Below are positions 26,754 to 35,167 of a stretch of DNA of 64,000 bases, one piece after another. Position numbers and translations under genes: made by a program. Position 1 is the stretch's first letter, and every line of letters starts with the position of its first letter. The notes below the pieces were generated by a model, which did no database searches, was not told the DNA's origin, and worked only from the letters and a program-made list of their open reading frames with translations. Origin of the DNA: Desulfobacula sp964636495. GTDB lineage: Bacteria; Desulfobacterota; Desulfobacteria; Desulfobacterales; Desulfobacteraceae. The DNA lies in NCBI GenBank assembly GCA_964636495.1, contig CAZWSL010000001.1, forward strand, positions 62,001 through 126,000. Reading direction: 5' to 3'.

Positions 26754-28343
26754 TTATTTAAGAAGTTTATTAATATCCTTGCGTTTATCTTCAGCATAGA
26801 TCCTTCTGAGTTTAGGTTTTTCTATTTTACCTGTGGGATTCCTCGGGACATCACCAAAAAATATTTTTTTCAGCTGTTTATATCTTGGCAGTTCCTTTTG
26901 AAATTCAATGATATCTTTTTCACAGAGCATGCAGCCTGGTTTGACACTTATGATTCCGGCAGGAACCTCTCCGAGCCTGTCATCGGGAACGCCTATTACG
27001 GCGATATCTTTAATTTTTTTATTGTTTTGAAAAAAGTTTTCAATTTCATTGGGGAAAATATTTTCTCCACCATAGATAATCATATCTTTTTTTCTGTCCA
27101 CAAGCCATATGAAACCATTCATATCATACCTTGCAATATCTCCGGTATGGAGCCAGCCGTTTTTTAGCGTTTTGGCAGTTGCTTCAGGGTTTTTATAATA
27201 CTCCTTCATTACTCCAGGACCTTTGACAATAAGTTCACCAGATTCATTGCCAAAAAGCAGATCCCCCTGTTTATCAACAATTTTTGCCTCCCAGCCAGAC
27301 CCTGGAATGCCTATAGGGCCAATTTTATCTGCATTTTCAACACCAAGGTGAACACATCCCGGGCCAGTGGATTCGGTTAATCCATAATTTGTGTCATAGT
27401 CTTGATCTGGAAAATACTTTTTCCAGTTTTCGATCAAGCTTGGCGGAACAGGCTGGGCACCTGCATGCATCAGTCTCCATTGAGAAAGATTATATTTTGA
27501 AAGATCTATATCACGATTTTCAATGGCAATCAGAATGTCATGGGCCCAGGGAACCAGAAGCCAGGCAATGGTGCAGCATTCGTTTGAAACAGCCTCAATA
27601 ATCCATTCGGGCTTGACACCTTTTAGCAGAACAGCCTTACCGCCTACAAGAAAACTGCCCATCCAGTGCATTTTAGCTCCGGTATGATACAGAGGGGGTA
27701 TACAGAGAAACACGTCGTCATGGGTCTGTCCATGGTGGGCATGTTCTATCTCACACGCATGTGCAAGATTTTTATGGGTTAAAAGAACTGCTTTTGGGGT
27801 GCCAGTTGTACCACTTGTAAAGTAGAGTGCAGCATCGTCATCGATTTTCAGGTCAACATCCGGCGGAACATCTGACGGCTGATCTTCAATAAATTTCTCA
27901 TACTGGATTGCAAAGTCAGGACAGAGATTTTCCGGGCCTGTGAAAATCCAAAGAGCTACATAACAATCCAGTTCATTTTTTATCTGTTTTATTCTCTCAA
28001 TAAACTCTTCACCAAATATGAAAATTTTTGCTTCAGCTGTATGGGAACATAACAGGATCTTATCGGCTTCAAATCTGAAATTCAGAGGTACAGCCCATGC
28101 CCCTGTAGAGAGAGTGCCAAAATAGATGGGAAGCCACTCAAGGCAGTTTGTCATTAATTGTATAACTTTGTCTCCTTTTTTAACACCCTGTTTTTGGAGA
28201 GCATTAGCCAGCTGGTTGGAAGATTTGTAAAATTCTTCCCAGGTGATTGTTTTACGTTGATTTAAAGGGGGGTTGAGTTCAACCAGAGCAGTTTTATCTT
28301 TATAAAGCTCTGCATTTTTTTTTAAAATCTGTGTAATAATCAT
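26754..28343 (-). CDS. AMP-forming acyl-CoA synthetase/ligase
   Basis: A 529-residue adenylate-forming enzyme with all core motifs: YFTSGTTGTPKAV (P-loop-like A3), NYGLTEST (A5), HTGDIARYDMNGFIWLVDRK (A7-A8), YGGENIFPNEIE and PTGKIEKPKLR (A10 lysine). It activates a carboxylic acid to the acyl-CoA through an acyl-AMP. The substrate cannot be told from sequence; fatty and aromatic acids are both used by sulfate reducers of this type. It lies downstream of dnaK, separated by a terminator hairpin, so it probably has its own promoter. Confidence 0.93.
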   Translation of the reverse strand: MIITQILKKNAELYKDKTALVELNPPLNQRKTITWEEFYKSSNQLANALQKQGVKKGDKVIQLMTNCLEWLPIYFGTLSTGAWAVPLNFRFEADKILLCSHTAEAKIFIFGEEFIERIKQIKNELDCYVALWIFTGPENLCPDFAIQYEKFIEDQPSDVPPDVDLKIDDDAALYFTSGTTGTPKAVLLTHKNLAHACEIEHAHHGQTHDDVFLCIPPLYHTGAKMHWMGSFLVGGKAVLLKGVKPEWIIEAVSNECCTIAWLLVPWAHDILIAIENRDIDLSKYNLSQWRLMHAGAQPVPPSLIENWKKYFPDQDYDTNYGLTESTGPGCVHLGVENADKIGPIGIPGSGWEAKIVDKQGDLLFGNESGELIVKGPGVMKEYYKNPEATAKTLKNGWLHTGDIARYDMNGFIWLVDRKKDMIIYGGENIFPNEIENFFQNNKKIKDIAVIGVPDDRLGEVPAGIISVKPGCMLCEKDIIEFQKELPRYKQLKKIFFGDVPRNPTGKIEKPKLRRIYAEDKRKDINKLLK

Positions 28344-28390
28344 TTTTTGCTTTTTTCACTGCTGACTAATATACAATCATACCATATAAA

Positions 28391-28424
28391 AAATCCTGCC
28401 GTGTACCATAGACCACGACAGGAT
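28391..28424 (-). terminator. Rho-independent terminator of dnaK
   Basis: On the minus strand AATCCTGTCGTGG pairs with CACGGCAGGATT around a 9-base loop, followed by a run of T. It lies about 40 bases beyond the dnaK stop codon. Confidence 0.75.
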
Positions 28425-28463
28425 TATATTCAACAGATTTCTAAATTAGTTTTGATTCATCAG

Positions 28464-30377
28464 TTAATCTTTTTTCACTTCTTCAAAATCAGCATCTACA
28501 ACATCATCGTCATCTTCTTTGACTCCTGCACCGGAAGCAGCAGCACCCTGGGCATTCTGTCCATCCTGGGCAGCCTGCTGATACATAACCTCAGCAAGTT
28601 TATGAGAAGCCTGGGACAGCAGTTCCATTTTCTGTTTTATCTCATCCACATTGTTTGAATCTTTGGATTGCTTTAAAGCTTCTACAGCTGATTCAATACT
28701 CTTTTTTGTATCTGTATCAACTTTGTCTCCATGCTCTTTCAATGTTTTTTCAGTCTGGTCAACCAGTGCTTCTGCACTGTTTCTGGTATCAATGAGCTCT
28801 CTTTTCTTTTTATCTTCATCTGCATGCATCTCAGCATCTTTTACCATTTTTTCAATTTCTTCATCAGAAAGACCACTGGCAGCAGTAATCTGGATTGACT
28901 GCTCTTTGCCTGTTGCCTTGTCTTTTGCAGCAACATGGACAATTCCGTTGGCATCAATATCAAATGATACCTCAATCTGAGGAACGCCTCTTGGTGCTGC
29001 AGGTATATCCTTTAATTCAAATTGACCAAGGGTTTTATTATCAGCGGCCATCTCTCTTTCACCCTGAAGGACATGGATGGAAACAGCAGGTTGATTATCA
29101 GCAGCAGTTGAGAATACCTGGCTTTTATTTGTTGGTATGGTTGTATTTTTTTCAATTAATTTGGTCATGACACCACCAAGGGTTTCAATACCAAGAGACA
29201 AAGGAGTAACATCAAGCAGGAGAACATCATTTACATCACCCTGGAGAACACCGGCCTGTACAGCAGCTCCCATGGCAACAACTTCATCAGGGTTAACGCC
29301 TTTATGAGGTTTTTTACCAAATATTGTTTCAACACGCTGTTGAACAGCAGGCATACGGGTCATTCCACCAACGAGCACGACTTCATCAACACCGCCTGCT
29401 CCAAGATTCGCCTCTTTTATCGCTTTTAGACATGGTTTTTCCAGTTTATCAAGAAGGTCTGAAACAAGAGATTCCAGTTTTGCCCTGGTAAGTTTAACAT
29501 CAAGATGTTTAGGACCTGTTGCATCTGCCGTTATAAAGGGCAGATTAATACTTGTTTCCGTAGATGATGAAAGTTCCATTTTTGCTTTCTCAGCTGCTTC
29601 CTTAAGACGCTGAAGAGCCATTTTATCATTCTTGACATCAATTCCCTGGTCTTTTTTAAATTCATCAGCAATATACTCGATAATACGCAAATCAAAGTCT
29701 TCTCCACCAAGATGGGTGTCTCCCGAAGTTGATTTTACCTCAAATACACCATCACCGATTTCAAGTACAGAAACATCAAATGTTCCACCGCCCAGATCAA
29801 ATACAGCAATTTTTTCTTCACCTTTTTTGTCCAGACCATATGCAAGAGATGCAGCAGTCGGTTCATTAATGATTCGTTTTACTTCAAGACCTGCGATTTT
29901 ACCTGCATCTTTAGTTGCTTGTCTCTGGCTGTCATTAAAATAGGCCGGTACGGTGATAACAGCCTCTTTTACCTCTTCTCCTAGATAGTCTTCAGCTGAT
30001 TTTTTAATGTGAGCCAGAATAAAAGATGAAATTTCAGCCGGGCTGTGCTGTTTCCCCCTCAGGTTGATTCTTGTATCGCCGTTTGAAGCTGGTTCGATTT
30101 TATAGGGAAGAATCGGGATATCATTTTGCACCTCATTAGATTGAAATTTTCTTCCAATAAGCCTTTTTACTGCAAATATAGTATTTTCAGGGTTGGTAAC
30201 AGCCTGTCTTTTCGCTGTCTGTCCAATAGTTCTGTCGCCATTTTCTGAAACTGCAACTATTGAGGGAGTGGTTCGCCCTCCATCTGAGTTTGTTATGATT
30301 TTGGCTTCACCACCTGTTTCCATAACAGCTACACAAGAATTAGTTGTTCCAAGATCTATTCCTATAATTTTTCCCAT
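28464..30377 (-). CDS. dnaK: Chaperone DnaK (Hsp70)
   Basis: A 637-residue Hsp70 of normal length. It shows GIDLGTTNSCVAVMETG, IINEPTAASLAYGLDKKG, FDLGGGTFDVSVLEIGDG, a substrate-binding domain (LLLDVTPLSLGIETLGGVMT) and a C-terminal lid with the acidic tail DDDVVDADFEEVKKD. It refolds and protects client proteins with GrpE and DnaJ. GGAGGAAGAATC leads into the ATG. It follows grpE by about 20 bases; dnaJ and hrcA are not in the window. Confidence 0.98.
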   Translation of the reverse strand: MGKIIGIDLGTTNSCVAVMETGGEAKIITNSDGGRTTPSIVAVSENGDRTIGQTAKRQAVTNPENTIFAVKRLIGRKFQSNEVQNDIPILPYKIEPASNGDTRINLRGKQHSPAEISSFILAHIKKSAEDYLGEEVKEAVITVPAYFNDSQRQATKDAGKIAGLEVKRIINEPTAASLAYGLDKKGEEKIAVFDLGGGTFDVSVLEIGDGVFEVKSTSGDTHLGGEDFDLRIIEYIADEFKKDQGIDVKNDKMALQRLKEAAEKAKMELSSSTETSINLPFITADATGPKHLDVKLTRAKLESLVSDLLDKLEKPCLKAIKEANLGAGGVDEVVLVGGMTRMPAVQQRVETIFGKKPHKGVNPDEVVAMGAAVQAGVLQGDVNDVLLLDVTPLSLGIETLGGVMTKLIEKNTTIPTNKSQVFSTAADNQPAVSIHVLQGEREMAADNKTLGQFELKDIPAAPRGVPQIEVSFDIDANGIVHVAAKDKATGKEQSIQITAASGLSDEEIEKMVKDAEMHADEDKKKRELIDTRNSAEALVDQTEKTLKEHGDKVDTDTKKSIESAVEALKQSKDSNNVDEIKQKMELLSQASHKLAEVMYQQAAQDGQNAQGAAASGAGVKEDDDDVVDADFEEVKKD

Positions 30378-30398
30378 GATTCTTCCTCCAGTATATTT

Positions 30399-31010
30399 TT
30401 AATTTTCTTTCTTTGTTTTATTATTATTGTTCTTTTTTCTACCCTTGGATACAACAACCATAGCAGGTCTTATCAGTCTGTCATGGAACAGATATCCTTT
30501 TTGAAGAACTTTTGTGACAGTATTATCAGGTACCTCATCAGTCTCTTCCTGGGTAACTGCCTGATGAAAATTGGGGTCAAATGTTTTGTTTTCAGCATCT
30601 ACAGTTTTTACATTAAATGACTCAAAAAGTTTGATCGTCTCCTTGTGTGTCAGTTCCACACCCTTGAGCAGGCTGTCTTTCTCTGAATTCTCTTTTGTAG
30701 AAATAATTGCTCTTTCAAGATTATCAACAACTGTTAAAAGCTGTTTGAAAATTGTTTCATTTGCATATTTCTTAAACTCATCCAATTCCCGCTGTTTTCT
30801 TTTTTTATAGTTTTCAAACTCTGCTGAAAGCCGTAAAATCTTATCTTTTTCTAATGAAAGCTGTTTCTCTAAGATTTCTCTCTTCTCTGTTTCTGTTTTT
30901 TTGTTTTCAGCTGTTACTTTATTGTTTGATTTTACTTTATTGCTCGATTTTACTTTTTTTTCAGGCGAGTCTTTTTTATTAATTTTTTTCTTGTTTTTGT
31001 TCTCAGTCAA
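30399..31010 (-). CDS. grpE: Nucleotide exchange factor GrpE
   Basis: A protein of about 203 residues. It has a lysine-rich, low-complexity N-terminal 50 residues, a long coiled coil (EKDKILRLSAEFENYKKRKQ) and the C-terminal beta domain with FDPNFHQAVTQEETDEVPDN and GYLFHDRLIRPAMVVVSKG. It releases ADP from DnaK. I prefer the TTG start at 31010 because AGGA lies 8-9 bases upstream; another TTG at 31058 would add 16 residues but has no ribosome site. The basic tail GRKKNNNNKTKKEN is longer than usual. Confidence 0.92.
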   Translation of the reverse strand: MTENKNKKKINKKDSPEKKVKSSNKVKSNNKVTAENKKTETEKREILEKQLSLEKDKILRLSAEFENYKKRKQRELDEFKKYANETIFKQLLTVVDNLERAIISTKENSEKDSLLKGVELTHKETIKLFESFNVKTVDAENKTFDPNFHQAVTQEETDEVPDNTVTKVLQKGYLFHDRLIRPAMVVVSKGRKKNNNNKTKKEN

Positions 31011-31259
31011 TTTTTTTTCCTGTTTTAAAATACTTAAAGTAATAATTATGTTTAACAAAATTTAATTTGATGGCAGAAAAATAAGTCTGTTTAAAAGCAT
31101 GTCAAGATTATACCTTGGAATAATATTATATTTTAAAGCAGGAGGGAGAGTGTGAAAATTATCAATCATCCGGAGTGGTAAGCAGGGAGTTGTAATTTTG
31201 AATTGATATGATTGAAAAATCCGGCCGGCAGACAGAGCAGAAAGAAAATTGCATGATCG

Positions 31260-31351
31260 GGATCGATCCTTGACACAGAAGAAATCACTTATCGCTGCTT
31301 CCTTCCGGACCTGACGAGGTTCATGCCCTTCTATTACAAGGCGACCGATCA
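31260..31351 (-). ncRNA. ffs: Small signal recognition particle RNA (4.5S)
   Basis: On the minus strand the universally conserved SRP domain IV sequence GTCAGGTCCGGAAGGAAGCA is present (about 31296-31315). The ends pair as an irregular helix (GATCGGTC... with ...GATCGATC, and CCTTG with CAAGG), giving a hairpin of about 90 nt. It binds Ffh and targets membrane proteins. It sits between tRNA-Pro and grpE. The exact ends are estimated from pairing. Confidence 0.93.
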
Positions 31352-31389
31352 GAATAATCCACACCCAGCCTGCACAGCCGGAAGAGGTC

Positions 31390-31466
31390 TGGTCGGGGCG
31401 GCAGGATTTGAACCTGCGACATCCTGCTCCCAAAGCAGGCGCGCTACCAGGCTGCGCTACGCCCCG
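31390..31466 (-). tRNA. tRNA-Pro (anticodon TGG)
   Basis: A complete minus-strand cloverleaf: acceptor CGGGGCG/CGCCCCG, D arm with TAGCGCAGCCTGGTAGCG, anticodon loop reading TTTGGGA with anticodon TGG, and T arm GCAGGTTCAAATCCTGC. A 3' CCA is encoded. Immediately upstream of the SRP RNA gene, so the two may share a transcript. Confidence 0.95.
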
Positions 31467-31779
31467 TTCTCAGTGTTTAACCAAAGCGGCTTTATAGCAT
31501 TGCAAAATAAAAAAATCAAGAATTTATTTTTAAAAGTTCACCAGACTTCAGGGATAACAGGTCAGCCTGCAGTGTGGCGGGTTGGTGAAGAAACGGTTTT
31601 AATCAGGTAAATATCCAGTTTTTTTTCAATTTTCTTGACACCTCTATATATAATAGTTATTTTGATAAGATTTTGTAAGGTATTTAATATGCTATGTGTA
31701 AATAATAAATGAAATAGTTATACGAATAAAGCTTAATAAACAGGTGTTGATCTTAAAAAACTAATACAGGATAAAAAAC
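31467..31779. promoter_or_regulatory. Intergenic region with probable tig promoter
   Basis: This 313-base AT-rich region separates tRNA-Pro (minus) and tig (plus). On the plus strand TTGACA at 31635-31640 is followed after 17 bases by TATTTT at 31658-31663, a candidate promoter for tig with a leader of about 110 bases. No RNA gene or repeat was seen. Confidence 0.4.
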
Positions 31780-33171
31780 ATGTCAGTAAAAATTGAAGAC
31801 AAAAGTAGTGTAAAAAAAGTACTCTCCTTTGAAATTCCTAAGGAAAAAGTTACCAGAGAGCTCAATGCAGCTTATAGTGAATTAAAGAAAAAAGCAGATG
31901 TAAAAGGATTCCGAAAGGGTAAAATCCCCAGAAAAGTGTTGGAAAACAGATTTTCAAAAGATGTCCATGCTGATGTTACACCGCGTTTGATACAGGAAGC
32001 ATTTATAGATGCCATTAAGGAGTTTGATTTAAATCTTGTCGGCGGTCCTCAGATGGATCCCCCGGAATTAAATCCGGAAGAATCATATAAATTTGAGGTT
32101 ACTGTAGAGATAAGACCGGAGCTTGATGATATTGAATTCAAGGGAATCTCACTTGAAAAGACAAAGTATGAAGTCTCAGATGGAGAGATAGAAAGCCAGA
32201 TTTTCATGATTCAGAAAACAATGGCCAAAAAAGTGGCTGTATCTGAAGAACGCCCTGTTAAGGAAAAAGATTTTGTTCTTATAGATTATCAGGGCTTTGT
32301 AAATGGAGAAACTTTTGACCCGACACCAAAGATTGAAAATTATGTTATGGAAATCGGTCAGGAAACAACACTGCCAAAAGAGTTTTCAGAAAAACTGATT
32401 GGCGTTACACCTGTTCAGGAGATTGAAATTGATGTGCCCTATGCTGAGGATTATCATGATGATAATTTAAAGGGTAAAACAATTGTATATAAAGTGAAAT
32501 TGACAGAGATTCAGGAAGAAGTACTGCCGGAAATAAATGATGATCTTGTTAAGGATCTTGGTAAATTTGAAACATTGGATGATTTGAGAAATTCCATCAG
32601 GGATAATCTGGATCAGGGGTATGCCAGAAGAGTAAATCATGAACTCTCTGAACAGGTTTTTCAAGATCTGTTAAAAAAATATGAATTTGAAGTTCCTGAA
32701 ATTATGGTAGAAGGCGAACTGAATGGTATTTTAGCAGAAGCAGAGCAGTCATTTGCAGCGAATAATACTACTATTGAAGCAGCAGGATTGAATAAGGATG
32801 ATCTTAGAAATCAGTATCGTGATGTAGCTGAAAAGCAGGCCAGAAGACATGTGATACTTGATAAGATTATTTCACAGGAAAAACTGGAGCTTACCGATGA
32901 AGAGCTGGAAAAAAGCTTTGAAGAGATGTCTCTCGGCATGAATGCACCGGTAGATGCAATAAAAAACTATTTTAACAGCGATCCAAAACAGCTTGAGTAT
33001 TATAAGCATACACAACTTGAAAAGAAAGCAGTTGGTATTATAATAGATCAGGCAGATGTGACAGAAGTTGAACCCGATGCAGTAGAAAAGACAAAAGAAG
33101 CGGATCAGATTCAAGCGGCCGGACAGGATGAGGAAGCTGCAGCAGAAGATACATCTGAAAAACAGAAGTAG
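31780..33171 (+). CDS. tig: Trigger factor (ribosome-associated chaperone and prolyl isomerase)
   Basis: A 463-residue protein with the ribosome-binding signature KGFRKGKIPRKVLENRF (residues 40-56), a central FKBP-type domain (KDFVLIDYQGFVNGETFDP and TTLPKEFSEKLIGV) and a long helical C-terminal domain. It ends in an acidic, alanine-rich tail that is longer than usual. It shields nascent chains leaving the ribosome. First gene of the tig-clpP-clpX-lon block, 40 bases before clpP. Confidence 0.96.
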   Translation: MSVKIEDKSSVKKVLSFEIPKEKVTRELNAAYSELKKKADVKGFRKGKIPRKVLENRFSKDVHADVTPRLIQEAFIDAIKEFDLNLVGGPQMDPPELNPEESYKFEVTVEIRPELDDIEFKGISLEKTKYEVSDGEIESQIFMIQKTMAKKVAVSEERPVKEKDFVLIDYQGFVNGETFDPTPKIENYVMEIGQETTLPKEFSEKLIGVTPVQEIEIDVPYAEDYHDDNLKGKTIVYKVKLTEIQEEVLPEINDDLVKDLGKFETLDDLRNSIRDNLDQGYARRVNHELSEQVFQDLLKKYEFEVPEIMVEGELNGILAEAEQSFAANNTTIEAAGLNKDDLRNQYRDVAEKQARRHVILDKIISQEKLELTDEELEKSFEEMSLGMNAPVDAIKNYFNSDPKQLEYYKHTQLEKKAVGIIIDQADVTEVEPDAVEKTKEADQIQAAGQDEEAAAEDTSEKQK

Positions 33172-33211
33172 TCCAGTAAAATAAGCATAATTAAGTAAAG
33201 GAGTTAAAATC

Positions 33212-33832
33212 GTGCCTCTAATTCCAATGGTTGTAGAGCAGAGTAACAGGGGAGAGCGTGCCTATGATATATATTCACGCCTATTAAAAGATAGAATTAT
33301 TTTTATTGGATCTGCAATTGATAATGAGATCGCAAATCTGATTATTGCCCAGCTTTTGTTCCTTGAATCAGAAGACCCTGCAAAAGATATCAGCTTTTAT
33401 ATTAATTCGCCTGGAGGAGTTGTCACAGCTGGTCTTGCCATTTACGATACCATGCAATATATAAAACCAGATGTTGCAACTGTATGTATCGGCCAGGCAG
33501 CAAGTATGGGCGCTCTGCTGCTTTCTGCAGGAGCAGAAGGGAAAAGATTTGCCCTGCCCAATGCCAGAATAATGATTCATCAGCCCCTTGGTGGTGCCCA
33601 GGGGCAGGCAACTGATATTAAAATCCAGGCTAATGAGATTTTAAGAATGAAGGATACATTAAACAGTATTTTATCTATTCATACTGGACAGGATATTAAG
33701 AAAATATCCGAAGATACTGATCGGGATTACTTTATGTCTGCAGATGAGTCTTTAAAATATGGTATTGTGGATAAAGTTGTTGCTGATAGAAGTCAGTTGA
33801 GTGAAGAGATAGAAGACTCTGCAAAGGCTTAG
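33212..33832 (+). CDS. clpP: ATP-dependent Clp protease proteolytic subunit ClpP
   Basis: A 206-residue serine peptidase with catalytic Ser98 (GQAASMGALLLSAG), His123 (RIMIHQPLGG) and an Asp in the late DRDYFMSADESLKYGIVD region. The GTG start at 33212 has AAAGGAG about nine bases upstream. It forms the tetradecameric barrel used by ClpX. Eight bases separate it from clpX. Confidence 0.97.
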   Translation: MPLIPMVVEQSNRGERAYDIYSRLLKDRIIFIGSAIDNEIANLIIAQLLFLESEDPAKDISFYINSPGGVVTAGLAIYDTMQYIKPDVATVCIGQAASMGALLLSAGAEGKRFALPNARIMIHQPLGGAQGQATDIKIQANEILRMKDTLNSILSIHTGQDIKKISEDTDRDYFMSADESLKYGIVDKVVADRSQLSEEIEDSAKA

Positions 33833-33840
33833 GGGGAGAA

Positions 33841-35103
33841 ATGACCAGGAAGCAGGATGACAATCAAGACCATTTTTATTGTTCTTTTTGCGGCAAAGCT
33901 CAAAAAGAGGTAAAAAAACTGATAGCAGGACCCAATGTCTATATATGTAATGAGTGCATAAGCCTGTGCGGTGAAATCGTTGAGGATGAAGAGAAAGAAA
34001 AACTGGCTGAAGAGAGTGGGTTAAAAAATTTTTTAACCCCGATGCAGATAAAAGAGAGGCTTGATTCCTATGTTATTGAACAGGATCGAGCAAAGAAAGT
34101 TCTTGCTGTAGCGGTTTACAACCACTACAAGCGAATGAGTTCAGTCATCAGCAGAAGCGATGATGATGTGGAGATCCAGAAAAGCAATATTCTTATTATT
34201 GGCCCCACAGGATGTGGAAAAACTCTTCTTGCACAGACCCTTGCACGGTTTCTGGATGTGCCTTTTGCCCTTGCCGATGCCACTGCCTTAACTGAAGCCG
34301 GTTATGTCGGGGAGGATGTTGAAAATATAATTTTATCCCTTGTTCAGAATGCTGACTATGATATTGAAAAAGCCCAGAAAGGTATCATTTATATTGATGA
34401 AATAGACAAGATATCGCAGCGTGGAGATAATCCTTCCATTACAAGGGATGTCTCAGGGGAGGGTGTTCAGCAGGCACTTTTAAAAATAATTGAGGGCACG
34501 GTTGCAAGCATTCCTCCAAAAGGGGGGCGGAAACATCCCCAGCAGGATTATGTAAAGATTGATACTTCTGATATACTTTTTATCTGTGGTGGAACTTTCA
34601 CAGGACTTGATAAAATTATTGAGAGACGGCTGACTAAAAAAACAATGGGTTTCGGGGCTAAACTTGCTGATAAAAAAGAGGTCAACATTGGAGAACTTCT
34701 GGAGCAGCTTAAGCCGGAAGATCTGATAAAATTCGGTCTTATTCCGGAATTTCTTGGTCGTCTGCCTATTATTACTTCCATTGGTGAACTGAATGAAAGT
34801 TCTCTGGTGAAGATTTTAACCGAGCCTAAAAATGCACTGGTAAAACAGTATACAGCATTATTACAGCTTGAAGATGTTAAACTTCAGTTTACAGATGAAG
34901 CCCTTGAAGCCATGGCAAAGGAAGCGGTAAAGAGAAAATCCGGAGCAAGAGGGCTCCGTGCAATTATGGAAGAAACCATGCTGGATATAATGTATGAGAT
35001 CCCATCAAAAGAGAATGTAAGTGAGTGTGTGGTTGGAGAAGAAGTGGTGTTAAAAAATGAGAGCCCGATACTGCTTTATGAACAGCCCAAAAAACAGGCT
35101 TAA
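33841..35103 (+). CDS. clpX: ATP-dependent Clp protease ATP-binding subunit ClpX
   Basis: A 420-residue AAA+ unfoldase. An N-terminal C4 zinc-binding domain (Cys14, 17, 36, 39) is followed by Walker A GPTGCGKT (about 121-128), Walker B IIYIDEID, the RKHPQQDYVKID pore-loop region and sensor-2 motif KSGARGLRAIMEE. It also shows the GFGAKL motif that contacts ClpP. A GGGGAGA site overlaps the end of clpP. Cotranscribed with clpP. Confidence 0.97.
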   Translation: MTRKQDDNQDHFYCSFCGKAQKEVKKLIAGPNVYICNECISLCGEIVEDEEKEKLAEESGLKNFLTPMQIKERLDSYVIEQDRAKKVLAVAVYNHYKRMSSVISRSDDDVEIQKSNILIIGPTGCGKTLLAQTLARFLDVPFALADATALTEAGYVGEDVENIILSLVQNADYDIEKAQKGIIYIDEIDKISQRGDNPSITRDVSGEGVQQALLKIIEGTVASIPPKGGRKHPQQDYVKIDTSDILFICGGTFTGLDKIIERRLTKKTMGFGAKLADKKEVNIGELLEQLKPEDLIKFGLIPEFLGRLPIITSIGELNESSLVKILTEPKNALVKQYTALLQLEDVKLQFTDEALEAMAKEAVKRKSGARGLRAIMEETMLDIMYEIPSKENVSECVVGEEVVLKNESPILLYEQPKKQA

Positions 35104-35167
35104 AGGCCTCACTTCAACAGAGAGATAAATATATAACAGTTGATTTAACAAGAGAGCTTCAAATTTA

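Noticed and set aside
31062..31610. Open frames on both strands across the SRP RNA and tRNA-Pro
   Set aside because: They run through clear RNA genes and have no protein features.
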